A DNA stretch of 64,000 nt from Roseibium album (GTDB lineage Bacteria; Pseudomonadota; Alphaproteobacteria; Rhizobiales; Stappiaceae). The stretch spans positions 1 to 64,000 of the forward strand of contig NZ_CXWE01000013.1 in NCBI RefSeq assembly GCF_001404515.1, in the 5' to 3' direction. The notes under the pieces are model-generated. The model was not told the origin of the DNA and did not search any database. It worked only from the letters and a program-made list of their open reading frames with translations. Shown here in pieces: positions 26,446 through 35,240 of the stretch (its first letter is position 1; every line of letters begins with the position of its first letter). Made by a program: the position numbers and the translations under genes.

Positions 26446-27339
26446 ATGCTCGCTTCGAACTATCCCGTCGACTTGGCTGTCAAACCGGACGTGAAGGCCT
26501 TTTTCGATCCGGCAACAAACACCATCAGTTACGTCGTCAAAGACCCGTCTTCAAACGCCTGTGCCGTTGTCGACAGCGTCATGGACATCGACTATGCGGC
26601 GGGCCGCATCAGCTACGAACATGCAGACGAAATCATCGACTTCATTCAGAAAAGCAGCCTCGAGCTTGAATGGCTGATCGAAACGCATGTTCACGCCGAT
26701 CACCTGTCCGGGGCTCCGTATATCCAGCAGAAACTCGGCGGCAAGCTCGGCATCGGCAACCAGATTACCGTCGTCCAGGAAACATTCGGCAAGGTCTTCA
26801 ATGAAGGCACGGAGTTTCAACGGGATGGCAGCCAGTTCGACCGGCTGTTCCAGGACGGAGACACCTACAAGATCGGCAACATGACGGCCTTTGCCATTTA
26901 CACGCCCGGCCACACGCCGGCATGCATGGTACACGTGATGGGCAACGCCGCGTTTACCGGTGATACGCTGTTCATGCCGGATGGCGGCTCGGCTCGCGCG
27001 GACTTCCCTGGCGGGGACGCCGCGACGCTCTACGATTCCATCCAGAAAGTCCTGGCGCTTCCGGAAGAACTTCGCCTGTTCATGTGCCACGACTACGGCC
27101 CCAACGGCAGGGACATCCAGTGGGAAACCACGGTCGGAGACGAAAAGCGGCACAACATCCATGTCGGCGGCGGCAAGACACGTGAGGAATTCGTCAAGTT
27201 CCGCACGGACCGTGACGCCCAGCTGGACATGCCAAAGCTGATCATCCCGTCCCTGCAGGTCAACATGCGTGCCGGGAGACTGCCACCCTCGGATGAGAGC
27301 GGAAAGACATTCCTCAAGGTCCCGGTGAACTCGCTCTAA
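26446..27339 (+). CDS. Metallo-beta-lactamase-fold persulfide dioxygenase (Blh/ETHE1-like)
   Basis: Metallo-hydrolase-fold non-heme iron enzyme that probably oxidises glutathione persulfide to sulfite. ETHVHADHLSGAPYIQ gives the HxHxDH site (His81, His83, Asp85, His86), YTPGHTPACMVHV gives the third histidine ligand region, AFTGDTLFMPDGGSARADFPGGD the bridging Asp, and LFMCHDYGPNGRDIQWETTVGDE the C-terminal His. These are the Blh/ETHE1-type motifs. ATG follows CAGGGAG. In other bacteria the Blh protein carries a fused DUF442 domain; here that domain is on the next protein. 297 aa. Confidence 0.88.
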   Translation: MLASNYPVDLAVKPDVKAFFDPATNTISYVVKDPSSNACAVVDSVMDIDYAAGRISYEHADEIIDFIQKSSLELEWLIETHVHADHLSGAPYIQQKLGGKLGIGNQITVVQETFGKVFNEGTEFQRDGSQFDRLFQDGDTYKIGNMTAFAIYTPGHTPACMVHVMGNAAFTGDTLFMPDGGSARADFPGGDAATLYDSIQKVLALPEELRLFMCHDYGPNGRDIQWETTVGDEKRHNIHVGGGKTREEFVKFRTDRDAQLDMPKLIIPSLQVNMRAGRLPPSDESGKTFLKVPVNSL

Positions 27340-27372
27340 ACACCCGATTCAAGACGCCGGGAGGCATACGCA

Positions 27373-29049
27373 ATGGCAGGCAAGAAAATCAACGGTCAGA
27401 TATCCGTTGCCCCGCAGATCGCACCCAAGGACCTTGCAGATATCGCGCAGTCGGGCTTCCGCTCGGTGATTTGCAATCGGCCGGATGGTGAAGGCGCCGA
27501 CCAACCGACTTTCGAGGAAATCGAGACTGCGGCCGAAAAATTCGGCATTGAAACGCGTTATCTGCCGATTGTTGCAGGAAAAGTGGCGGACGAGGACGCT
27601 GCAGCCTTTGCCGATCTGCTGGACAATCTGCCAAAGCCGGTGCTTGCCTATTGCCGGACCGGTACACGTTCGGCAACGCTCTGGTCGCTCTCGCAGGCCG
27701 AGACCCTATCCGTTGCCGATATCCTGGAACAGACACATTCCGCCGGATATGACATGGCAGGCGTGGTCAGACGGATTGCAAATGGTGGACGGACACCTAC
27801 GGAATCAACCGAAGATGCCCGCTTTGACGTGGTCGTTGTCGGAGGTGGCGCCGCCGGAATTTCGGTCGCCTCAAGCCTGCTCTCCCGCAAATCCGATCTT
27901 GAGATCGCTATCATAGATCCAGCCGACGTCCACTATTACCAGCCGGGCTGGACTATGGTCGGCGGTGGCGTGTTCGAAGCGTCCGACACGGCCAAGACGA
28001 TGGCGTCGCTGATCCCGCGCGGCGTTCACTGGATCAAATCCGCTGTTGCCGCTTTCGAACCAAAAGACAACGCAGTCATTCTGGACGGCTGCCGGGTCGT
28101 CAAATACGGGCGGCTTGTTGTCTGTCCGGGTTTGAAACTGGATTGGCATCGTATCGAGGGGCTGGTCGAAACACTCGGAAAGAATGGCGTGACCTCGAAC
28201 TACCGCTACGACCTTGCCCCCTATACCTGGCGGCTGGTGCAGGAAATGCAGGCAGGCCGAGCGCTCTTTACCCAGCCACCGATGCCGATCAAGTGCGCCG
28301 GTGCCCCTCAAAAGGCGATGTACCTGTCCGCCGACCATTGGGTCCGAACCGCACGACTAGGTGAAATCGACATCCAGTTCATGAATGCAGGAGGGGTTCT
28401 ATTCGGGGTCAAGGACTATGTCCCGGCCTTGATGGACTATGTGAAACGGTATGGCGTTTCCCTGAATTTCTTTCACAACCTGATTGCAATTGACGGGCCC
28501 GCGAAAAAGGCCACTTTCGAAGTGATCGCGCCGGGGCAGGAGCCGCTGCAGGTCGGCGTCGAATTCGACATGATGCACGTCACACCGCCTCAGATAGCCC
28601 CGGATTTCATCCGCGTTTCGCCGCTCGCCGACAGCGCGGGCTGGGTGGATGTCGACCAGGCGACCCTTCGTCACAAGACACATGACAACATCTGGTCGCT
28701 CGGCGATGTCATGAACGCACCCAATGCCAAGACTGCGGCTGCCGCAAGAAAGCAGGCACCCGTTGTCGCGGAGAATGTGGTGTCCGATATCAGGGGACAC
28801 AGCGCCACGGCCCAATATGACGGTTATGGCTCCTGCCCCCTCACAGTCGAGCGCGGCAAGATCGTGCTGGCTGAATTCGGCTATGGCGGGACGCTGTTGC
28901 CGAGCTTTCCGCGTTGGCTGGTTGACGGAACCAGGCCGACACGGACGGCATGGCTGCTGAAGGAGCGTATCCTGCCGCCGGTCTACTGGCGCGCCATGTT
29001 GCGCGGCAAGGAATGGATGGCAAAACCGGAAAAGGTATCCGCTGCCTGA
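27373..29049 (+). CDS. DUF442 phosphatase-like/rhodanese domain fused to sulfide:quinone oxidoreductase
   Basis: 558 aa. Residues 1-~135 form a DUF442 (TIGR01244) domain with the P-loop LAYCRTGTRSATLW, Cys94 as likely sulfur-transfer nucleophile. From about residue 150 it is a type II SQR: VVVVGGGAAGISVASSL binds FAD, PPMPIKCAGAPQKAMYLS carries Cys308 (equivalent to human SQOR Cys201), and GWVDVDQATLRHKTHDNIWSLGD is strongly SQOR-like. The second human redox cysteine (in GDCTN) is Val446 here, while VVCPGLKLD offers Cys251. Likely oxidises sulfide at the membrane, passing electrons to quinone and persulfide to the adjacent dioxygenase. ATG with GGGAGG upstream. Confidence 0.87.
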   Translation: MAGKKINGQISVAPQIAPKDLADIAQSGFRSVICNRPDGEGADQPTFEEIETAAEKFGIETRYLPIVAGKVADEDAAAFADLLDNLPKPVLAYCRTGTRSATLWSLSQAETLSVADILEQTHSAGYDMAGVVRRIANGGRTPTESTEDARFDVVVVGGGAAGISVASSLLSRKSDLEIAIIDPADVHYYQPGWTMVGGGVFEASDTAKTMASLIPRGVHWIKSAVAAFEPKDNAVILDGCRVVKYGRLVVCPGLKLDWHRIEGLVETLGKNGVTSNYRYDLAPYTWRLVQEMQAGRALFTQPPMPIKCAGAPQKAMYLSADHWVRTARLGEIDIQFMNAGGVLFGVKDYVPALMDYVKRYGVSLNFFHNLIAIDGPAKKATFEVIAPGQEPLQVGVEFDMMHVTPPQIAPDFIRVSPLADSAGWVDVDQATLRHKTHDNIWSLGDVMNAPNAKTAAAARKQAPVVAENVVSDIRGHSATAQYDGYGSCPLTVERGKIVLAEFGYGGTLLPSFPRWLVDGTRPTRTAWLLKERILPPVYWRAMLRGKEWMAKPEKVSAA

Positions 29050-29133
29050 CGCTAAAATCTGCCGCAAAAAACTGGACCATGCGACGGGCCGGGTGACCGG
29101 CTCGTTGCTTGTGAAGGCAACCAAGTTGATCAA

Positions 29134-30918
29134 ATGACCCTGCTCCAGCGCTATTTCCCCATTCTCGACTGGGGCAAGAAATACGACAAGTCGACCGCGA
29201 CAAGTGACCTGGTGGCCGCCGTTATCGTCACCATCATGCTGATCCCGCAGTCCCTGGCCTATGCACTCCTGGCGGGGCTGCCGCCGGAAGTCGGACTATA
29301 TGCATCCATCCTGCCGCTGGTTGCCTATGCCATATTCGGAACAAGTCGTGCGCTGGCCGTCGGGCCTGTTGCCGTGGTCTCCCTGATGACGGCCTCGGCA
29401 GTCGGCGAACTGGCACAACAGGGCACCCCCGAATATCTCGGCGCCGCGATCGTCCTGGCGCTGCTCTCCGGACTGATGCTTGTTGCCATGGGCCTGTTCA
29501 GGCTCGGCTTTCTAGCCAATCTCCTCAGTCACCCGGTGATCTCCGGCTTCATCACGGCTTCCGGCCTGCTGATTGCCTCAAGTCAGCTGAAACACATTCT
29601 CGGCGTACCCGCACACGGCCACACGCTTTACGACATCCTCCTGTCGATCATCAGTCACCTCAACGAGATCAACTGGATCACGTTCGGCATCGGCGCGGCA
29701 TCCGCCATCTTCCTGTTCTGGGTCCGCAAGGGCCTCCGGGCACTGTTGCTGAGAAGTGGTCTCCAACCGTTTCTTGCCGATGGACTTGCCAAGGCCGGCC
29801 CGGTTGCCGCCGTCGCCGTCACGACGATTGCCTCGGCAGTCTTCCAGCTGGGTGACAGAGGTGTTCGCATCGTCGGCGACATTCCTTCCGGTCTGCCGGT
29901 GCCGCAACTGCCGTCTTTCGATTCCGACCTCTGGTTGGCGCTTGCAGGACCTGCCCTGCTGATATCGGTGATCGGTTTCGTGGAATCGGTTTCCGTCGCG
30001 CAGACGCTGGCGGCAAAGAAACGGCAGCGGATCGAGCCGGACCAGGAACTGATCGGGCTCGGAGCTTCCAATATCGCATCCGCGATTTCAGGCGGTTATC
30101 CGGTCACCGGCGGGTTTGCGCGCTCGGTCGTCAATTTCGACGCGGGCGCCGCCACGCCGGCTGCCGGCGCATTCACGGCGATCGGCATCGCGCTTGCCAC
30201 GCTGTTCCTGACCCCTCTCCTCACCTACCTGCCGCAGGCTACTCTTGCCGCGACCATCATCGTCGCGGTTTTGTCGCTGGTGGATTTCGGTGCCATCAAA
30301 CGCACATTCGCCTATTCCAAAAGCGACTTTACCGCCATGGCCGCGACAATCCTGATCACACTGTTCTTCGGTGTGGAACCCGGTGTCGTCGCCGGCGTCA
30401 CCTTGTCGATAGCGCTTCATCTTTACCGGAGCAGCCGTCCTCACATGGCCATCGTCGGTGTCGTTCCGGGAAGCGAGCACTTCCGGAATGTCGACCGGCA
30501 CAAGGTCGTGACAGGAGACCGCGTTCTGGCACTCAGGGTCGATGAAAGCCTGTTTTTTGCAAATTCAAGGTACATGGAAGACAGGATCTACGCGCTGGTG
30601 GCGGACAGGCCCGATATCGAACACGTTGTCCTGATGTGCCCGGCAGTCAATGAAATCGACGCCAGTGCCCTGGAAAGCCTTGAAGAAATCAACCACCGGC
30701 TCAAGGATTCAGGCGTGTCGTTCCACCTGTCCGAAGTCAAGGGCCCTGTTATGGACCGGTTGAAACGCACCGATTTCCTCGAGAACCTGACCGGCGAGGT
30801 TTTCCTCAGTCAGTATGATGCACTATGCGCACTCGATCCCCTGACGGCACATATTGCCGAATCGAGACTACCCAAAAAGACCGCCCGTTCGGACCTCTGG
30901 GCAGGACCGGAGATCTAG
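29134..30918 (+). CDS. SulP-family anion transporter with STAS domain
   Basis: 594 aa. About ten to twelve membrane helices, with the SulP signature near the start (MLIPQSLAYALLAGLPPEVGLYAS) and FVESVSVAQTLAAKKRQRIEPDQELIGLGASNI in the transporter core. The C-terminal STAS domain (about 440-560) includes VDESLFFANSRYMEDRI and LMCPAVNEIDASALESLEEI. SulP proteins carry sulfate, bicarbonate or other anions. As last gene of the sulfide operon it probably moves sulfate or sulfite produced by persulfide oxidation; direction is not readable. ATG 29134, 84 bases after the SQR fusion. Confidence 0.9.
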   Translation: MTLLQRYFPILDWGKKYDKSTATSDLVAAVIVTIMLIPQSLAYALLAGLPPEVGLYASILPLVAYAIFGTSRALAVGPVAVVSLMTASAVGELAQQGTPEYLGAAIVLALLSGLMLVAMGLFRLGFLANLLSHPVISGFITASGLLIASSQLKHILGVPAHGHTLYDILLSIISHLNEINWITFGIGAASAIFLFWVRKGLRALLLRSGLQPFLADGLAKAGPVAAVAVTTIASAVFQLGDRGVRIVGDIPSGLPVPQLPSFDSDLWLALAGPALLISVIGFVESVSVAQTLAAKKRQRIEPDQELIGLGASNIASAISGGYPVTGGFARSVVNFDAGAATPAAGAFTAIGIALATLFLTPLLTYLPQATLAATIIVAVLSLVDFGAIKRTFAYSKSDFTAMAATILITLFFGVEPGVVAGVTLSIALHLYRSSRPHMAIVGVVPGSEHFRNVDRHKVVTGDRVLALRVDESLFFANSRYMEDRIYALVADRPDIEHVVLMCPAVNEIDASALESLEEINHRLKDSGVSFHLSEVKGPVMDRLKRTDFLENLTGEVFLSQYDALCALDPLTAHIAESRLPKKTARSDLWAGPEI

Positions 30919-30925
30919 AACAAGT

Positions 30926-31426
30926 TCACCGGGCTGCCTGGTTGTTCTCCGCGGCCTTCAGCACCGGCGTGATCTGTTCGCAAAAGCGGAAATGGACAGG
31001 TGGTCTTTCGCCCTCCTGAACGATCAGCCCGTTGGTACCGCGGGGCTGGACCGTGACGAGTTCGATCGACTGTGCACCATTGTTCAAGAGGCAGTTGATG
31101 GCCGCGCGTTGTGTATCCCGGCGTCCGAGTTCGGCGCCGTAAACCTGGCAGATCCGGTCCGGCATTTCCCAGAGCCCACGATAAATCGCCAACGCGCTCC
31201 CCGGTGCACTCCGGTCGATGCGTTTTGCCGGGCAATCTTCCAGATCCCGAACCCAGATACCCTGTGCAAAATCGGCAAAACGCAGATCAAGCGTCCGCCC
31301 CTTCAGAAGCGGTGCGGATCTCGGCACCTGGACCTTCAAATCACCCTTGGCCGCAAACGCAAGCCCCGGCAGTGCCAGGACCATGGCGGCGAGCAGCACA
31401 CCCCGCAAACCAAAATCAAAATGCAT
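30926..31426 (-). CDS. Small secreted protein of unknown function
   Basis: 166 aa with a clear Sec signal peptide (GLRGVLLAAMVLALPGLAFA then AKG). The mature part has four cysteines (DCPAK, RICQVYG, INCLLNN, RFCEQI), which probably form two disulfides, and no recognised domain. Start ATG 31426 sits 2 bases after GGAGGGG, which overrides the longer open frame on this strand. Divergent from mmcB; convergent with the SulP gene. A periplasmic protein of unknown role. Confidence 0.75.
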   Translation of the reverse strand: MHFDFGLRGVLLAAMVLALPGLAFAAKGDLKVQVPRSAPLLKGRTLDLRFADFAQGIWVRDLEDCPAKRIDRSAPGSALAIYRGLWEMPDRICQVYGAELGRRDTQRAAINCLLNNGAQSIELVTVQPRGTNGLIVQEGERPPVHFRFCEQITPVLKAAENNQAAR

Positions 31427-31558
31427 AACCCCTCCAGGCTCAACGTCGCTCAACATAACCGTGCAATTCAATTCCCGAAACACGCAATTGCGCGAGAACG
31501 AGCAATGAACCCTGCTGAAAATCTTGCAACAAGCGAACAAAGATGGAACAAATACACA

Positions 31559-32068
31559 ATGGCAAGCGATTTTCAACACTCTCCAGGCCGCATTCAGCTG
31601 GACGATCCGCTGATTGACGGCCGTCAATCGGAAACTGCTCTGAAAGTGTGGCGCGGAACCGCACGATTGCTGCGCCAACTCGATTTCGCCTGCCTTCCTG
31701 AAGTTACACTTGCCTCTAACCGGCGAGCGGACCTGCTGGCGCTCGGCCCCAAACACCAGTTGTGGATCGTCGAAGTCAAATCCTCGATCGCCGATTTTCG
31801 TGCAGATACCAAATGGCCCGACTACCGTCTGCATTGTGACCGGTTGTTTTTCGCGACCCACCCGGATGTTCCAGCAGAGATCTTTCCCGAAGAGGCCGGA
31901 CTTATCCTGTCCGACGGATTTGGGGCGGAAATTCTGCGGGAAGCACCGGAACACAAGCTGGCGGCTGCCACGCGCAAATCGGTGACCCACCGCTTTGCAC
32001 GCCATGCCGCCAACCGCCTGCACGACCTGTCCGACCCGGACGGCAGGCGGTTTTTCGAGGGTCTTTGA
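31559..32068 (+). CDS. mmcB: MmcB-family DNA repair-like protein
   Basis: 169 aa soluble protein of the alphaproteobacterial MmcB family (linked to mitomycin C resistance), with a PD-(D/E)xK nuclease-like core: RRADLLALGPKHQLWIVEVKSSIADFRADTKWPDY contains the D...ExK arrangement. CDRLFFATHPDVPAEIFP and AGLILSDGFGAEILREAPEHKL are family-typical. The start could be ATG 31559 or 31505; I favour 31559 because the family core begins shortly after. The open frame runs far upstream without meaning. Confidence 0.82.
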   Translation: MASDFQHSPGRIQLDDPLIDGRQSETALKVWRGTARLLRQLDFACLPEVTLASNRRADLLALGPKHQLWIVEVKSSIADFRADTKWPDYRLHCDRLFFATHPDVPAEIFPEEAGLILSDGFGAEILREAPEHKLAAATRKSVTHRFARHAANRLHDLSDPDGRRFFEGL

Positions 32069-32099
32069 ATATTTGTGTCAATAAATTCCGGGTGCATGT

Positions 32100-32218
32100 G
32101 TTTGTCATCCCGGTCGCAACGAGCCTGAAAGCCGAAACCCGGTGATCTGTTCGAAACGCCGGAGGCCAATCCTTTGCCTCGGATGGCCGGATCCCTGCCT
32201 TCGCATGGATGACAAACA
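32100..32218. repeat. Alphaproteobacterial intergenic palindromic repeat
   Basis: Perfect 11-bp terminal inverted repeat GTTTGTCATCC (32100-32110) and GGATGACAAAC (32208-32218) enclosing GC-rich sequence with GGATCCCTGCCTTCGCATGG. The minus-strand translation contains VIHAKAGIR and CHPCEGRDP, the familiar spurious 'VIPAKAGIQ' peptides from dispersed repeats of proteobacteria. It lies between two convergent genes (mmcB and xylA), where it may act as a bidirectional terminator. Confidence 0.85.
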
Positions 32219-32296
32219 ACACGTTTCAGCGCACTGAATTGTCCGCATATTGGAGCTGCCTCGAACAAGCACAGTGCGTCTTCGAGGCAGATCAAC

Positions 32297-33622
32297 TCAA
32301 ACGAACAGGTTCACGAGGCTTTCCAGATATTCCTGCCGGCCAGACTTCGGCTGAGGTTCCAGGTCGGCTGCGTGGACACGGTCCGCGAGGGCTTCGAGCG
32401 ACGAGCCACCATTCAGGATCTCCGCATTTTCCGGCTTCTGCCATCCAGCATAGCGATCGTCAACGAAGCCTTTCAGACGGCCATCCTCGAGGATCGCAGC
32501 CGCGGCCTTCAGGCCACGGGCAATGGCATCTGCCGAGCCGACATGAGCCTGGATGAGATCGACCGGATCGAGTGATTGACGGCGAAGTTTCGCGTCGAAA
32601 TTGGTCCCGCCGGTCGTAAAGCCGCCCGCCATCAGGATCTCGTAATAGGCAAGTGCCAGTTCGGGCACGTTCATGCCGAAATGATCCGTATCCCAGCCGC
32701 ACTGGTAATCATTCCGGTTCATGTCGACCGAGCCGAGAATTCCGAAGGACCGCGCCATGTGCAATTCGTGTTCGAAGGAATGACCGGCAAGAATTGCGTG
32801 TCCCTGCTCGATATTCATCTTGACTTCGTTTTCCAGGCCGTAGGCCTTCAGGAAACCGAATACCGTGCCGACATCGTAGTCATATTGATGCTTGGAGGGT
32901 TCCTGCGGTTTCGGCTCGATCAGGATCGTGCCGGTGAAGCCGATCTTGTGCTTGTATTCGACCACCATGTTAAGGAACCGCCCGAGCTGGTCGAGTTCCT
33001 GCCCGGCATTGGTGTTGAGCAGGGTTTCATAGCCCTCGCGGCCACCCCAGAGCACGTAGTTTGAACCGTTGAGCCGATGGGTCACGTCCATCGCATTCTT
33101 CACCTGGGCTGCCGCGTAGGCGAAGACGTCCGGATCGGGGTTTGTTGCCGCGCCCGACATGAAGCGCCGGTTGGAGAACATGTTGGCGGTGCCCCAAAGG
33201 AGCTTGATACCAGTGTCCGACATCTTGCGTTCGAAGATATCGGCAATCGCGTTCACATTGGCATTGCTTTCGGCCAGGGTCCCGCCTTCCGGCGCGATAT
33301 CGCGATCATGGAAAGTGAAGAACGGCATGTCCAGGATCTGGAACATCTCGAATGCGACGTCGGCCTTGAGCCTCGCCTGATCCATCGGGTCACCACCAGC
33401 AGCCATCCAGGGCCGCAGAAAGGTCTCTCCACCGAAAGGATCACCACCCGGCCAGCAGAAGTTGTGCCAGTAACAAACGGCGAACCGCAGGTGATCTTCC
33501 ATGCGCTTGCCGAGAACGACTTCGTCCTTGTTGTAGTGGCGATAACTCAGCGGATCCTTGCTGCCCGGTCCGGCGTATCGAATCGGCTGCAGATCGCCAA
33601 AGAATCCAGTGCTCATATTCAT
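32297..33622 (-). CDS. xylA: Xylose isomerase
   Basis: Cytoplasmic metal-dependent isomerisation of D-xylose to D-xylulose. 441 aa, a group II enzyme by length. Active-site motifs: FFTFHDRDIAPEGGTL with the catalytic His-Asp, ILIEPKPQEPSKHQYDYDV with the metal-binding Glu and Lys, MNIEQGHAILAGHSFEHEL, and the distal DxD region near GSVDMNRNDYQCGWDTD. AGGAG lies upstream of two ATGs (33622 and 33616); the second has better spacing. The xylB stop is 5 bases upstream, so the two are co-translated. Confidence 0.96.
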   Translation of the reverse strand: MNMSTGFFGDLQPIRYAGPGSKDPLSYRHYNKDEVVLGKRMEDHLRFAVCYWHNFCWPGGDPFGGETFLRPWMAAGGDPMDQARLKADVAFEMFQILDMPFFTFHDRDIAPEGGTLAESNANVNAIADIFERKMSDTGIKLLWGTANMFSNRRFMSGAATNPDPDVFAYAAAQVKNAMDVTHRLNGSNYVLWGGREGYETLLNTNAGQELDQLGRFLNMVVEYKHKIGFTGTILIEPKPQEPSKHQYDYDVGTVFGFLKAYGLENEVKMNIEQGHAILAGHSFEHELHMARSFGILGSVDMNRNDYQCGWDTDHFGMNVPELALAYYEILMAGGFTTGGTNFDAKLRRQSLDPVDLIQAHVGSADAIARGLKAAAAILEDGRLKGFVDDRYAGWQKPENAEILNGGSSLEALADRVHAADLEPQPKSGRQEYLESLVNLFV

Positions 33623-33627
33623 GCTCC

Positions 33628-35079
33628 TCAGAAGCCGGCTTGCTTGAATGCCGGATACAGATTGCGCCAGCGGCCATAGGCCTCGGCATAGTTTTCACTC
33701 AAGGAAGCAACGGGATCGATGCTTGCCTTGATTTCCGGCCTGGCGAAAATCCCGTCCGTTGTGCCGAGCACCGCTGCCTGACCAAGGCGCGCCGCGCCGA
33801 GCGACGCCCCGAAATCGCCGTCGACCGGAACATCGACCGGAACATTGAGCAGGCTGGCGATGATTTCGAGCCAGACGCGGGAACGCGAGCCGCCTCCGAC
33901 CGCAAGCAGGCGGTCAATCCCGGTGCCGGCCACGCTGAGCGCGTCGAGGCAGTCCTTCAGGGCAAACGCAACGCCGTCCATAACGGCGTGTGTCAGCACG
34001 ATCTCGTCGGTCTCGTGCGAAATTCCGGCAAACCCGGCGCGGATTTCGACATCATTGTGCGGCGTACGTTCGCCTCCAAGATAGGGTAGAAACGAAACCT
34101 GGGAGGGCCCCGAGACACCGGTCAATCCGGCCGTAAGCTTTTCCGGCGATGCCTTTACGACACGGGAAAGCCAGTTGAGGCTGTCGGTCGCCGACAGAAT
34201 GACTCCCATCTGGTGCCATGTGCCTGGAACGGCGTGACAAAACGCGTGGACAGCGCCTTCGACATTGGGTGAAAATCGATCGTTGGTGACAAAGAGCACA
34301 CCGGAGGTGCCAAGCGACACGAACGCCGAGCCGGGATCGACAGCACCGACGCCACAGGCAGAGGCAGCGTTGTCCCCGCCGCCGCCGGCGACAACCGGTG
34401 CGGTTTGCATCCCCCAGCGGTCGCGAAGATCCGCTTTCAGCGTTCCGGAACTCTCCGACCCTTCAACAAGGCGCGGCATTTGACGACGCGAGAGACCCGT
34501 TGCGGCGAGAAGGTCATCGCACCAGTCCCTTTTGGCGACATCCATCCAGAGCGTTCCCGCGCTGTCGGACATGTCGCCCGCATAGTCTCCCGTCAGCATG
34601 AAGCGGACAAAATCCTTGGGCAGGAGAACCATTGCCGTCCTTGCAAATATCTCCGGCTCGTTCTCGCGCACCCATTGCAGTTTCGGCGCAGTGAAACCCG
34701 GCATCACGAGATTGCCGCCCAGCGACTGAAACTTCGGCTCTTTGCGGGTCAGTTCTTCACACTGCTTACCCGATCTGCCGTCATTCCACAGCATGCATGG
34801 CCGAAGCGGATTGCCGGCCTCATCCAGAAGCGTTGCCCCATGCATGTGACCGGAAAGCCCGATGCCTTTGACAGCTGCCATATCGACCGGCGCCTGGTCC
34901 TTCAGCGAGTCCAATACCGTCTGGCAGGCTGTCCACCAGCTCCCCGGGTCCTGCTCAGACCAGCCGGGGAAGGGACGCTCGACCGTCAGGTCCGCGGTCG
35001 CGGAGGCGATTTGCGACTGATCCTCGCCAAGAAGGATGGCTTTGACTGAACTGGTACCTATGTCGAGACCGATATACAT
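33628..35079 (-). CDS. xylB: Xylulokinase
   Basis: FGGY-family kinase phosphorylating D-xylulose to D-xylulose 5-phosphate for the pentose phosphate pathway. YIGLDIGTSSVKAILL is the ATP phosphate-binding loop, GLSGHMHGATLLDEAG contains the xylulokinase-typical MHG, and LLAVGGGSRSRVWLEIIASLLN is the C-terminal FGGY signature. 483 aa, standard. ATG 35079 with GAGGAA upstream. Upstream, a 161-base gap with a strong hairpin separates it from the ABC genes. Confidence 0.95.
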   Translation of the reverse strand: MYIGLDIGTSSVKAILLGEDQSQIASATADLTVERPFPGWSEQDPGSWWTACQTVLDSLKDQAPVDMAAVKGIGLSGHMHGATLLDEAGNPLRPCMLWNDGRSGKQCEELTRKEPKFQSLGGNLVMPGFTAPKLQWVRENEPEIFARTAMVLLPKDFVRFMLTGDYAGDMSDSAGTLWMDVAKRDWCDDLLAATGLSRRQMPRLVEGSESSGTLKADLRDRWGMQTAPVVAGGGGDNAASACGVGAVDPGSAFVSLGTSGVLFVTNDRFSPNVEGAVHAFCHAVPGTWHQMGVILSATDSLNWLSRVVKASPEKLTAGLTGVSGPSQVSFLPYLGGERTPHNDVEIRAGFAGISHETDEIVLTHAVMDGVAFALKDCLDALSVAGTGIDRLLAVGGGSRSRVWLEIIASLLNVPVDVPVDGDFGASLGAARLGQAAVLGTTDGIFARPEIKASIDPVASLSENYAEAYGRWRNLYPAFKQAGF

Positions 35080-35193
35080 GAGGTGCGTTCCTCAAAATTC
35101 ATCAAAAAGAAGGCCGATACCCGCTGAAGGGCCTCGGCAAGAGCATTGCCAGCTGTCCGCCTGATCCGACTGGAATGACCTGACAGGAGTGGG

Positions 35194-35229
35194 TTGCAGA
35201 TCCGATCCGGAACCGGATCAGACCTGCAA
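35194..35229 (-). other. Intra-operon hairpin between xylG and xylB
   Basis: Inner stem GATCCGG-AA-CCGGATC (35204-35219) nested in outer arms TTGCAG/CTGCAA with a 4-nt internal loop. No T-run follows in the transcribed direction, so it is more likely an RNA stability or processing element than a terminator. Confidence 0.5.
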
Positions 35230-35240
35230 TTCCTTCCGGT

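Noticed and set aside
30854..31558. N-terminal extension of mmcB
   Set aside because: Overlaps the secreted-protein gene on the other strand and shows no similarity to the MmcB family.
31427..32023. N-terminal extension of the secreted protein on the minus strand
   Set aside because: The signal peptide and GGAGGGG site place the start at 31426; the extension is antisense to mmcB.
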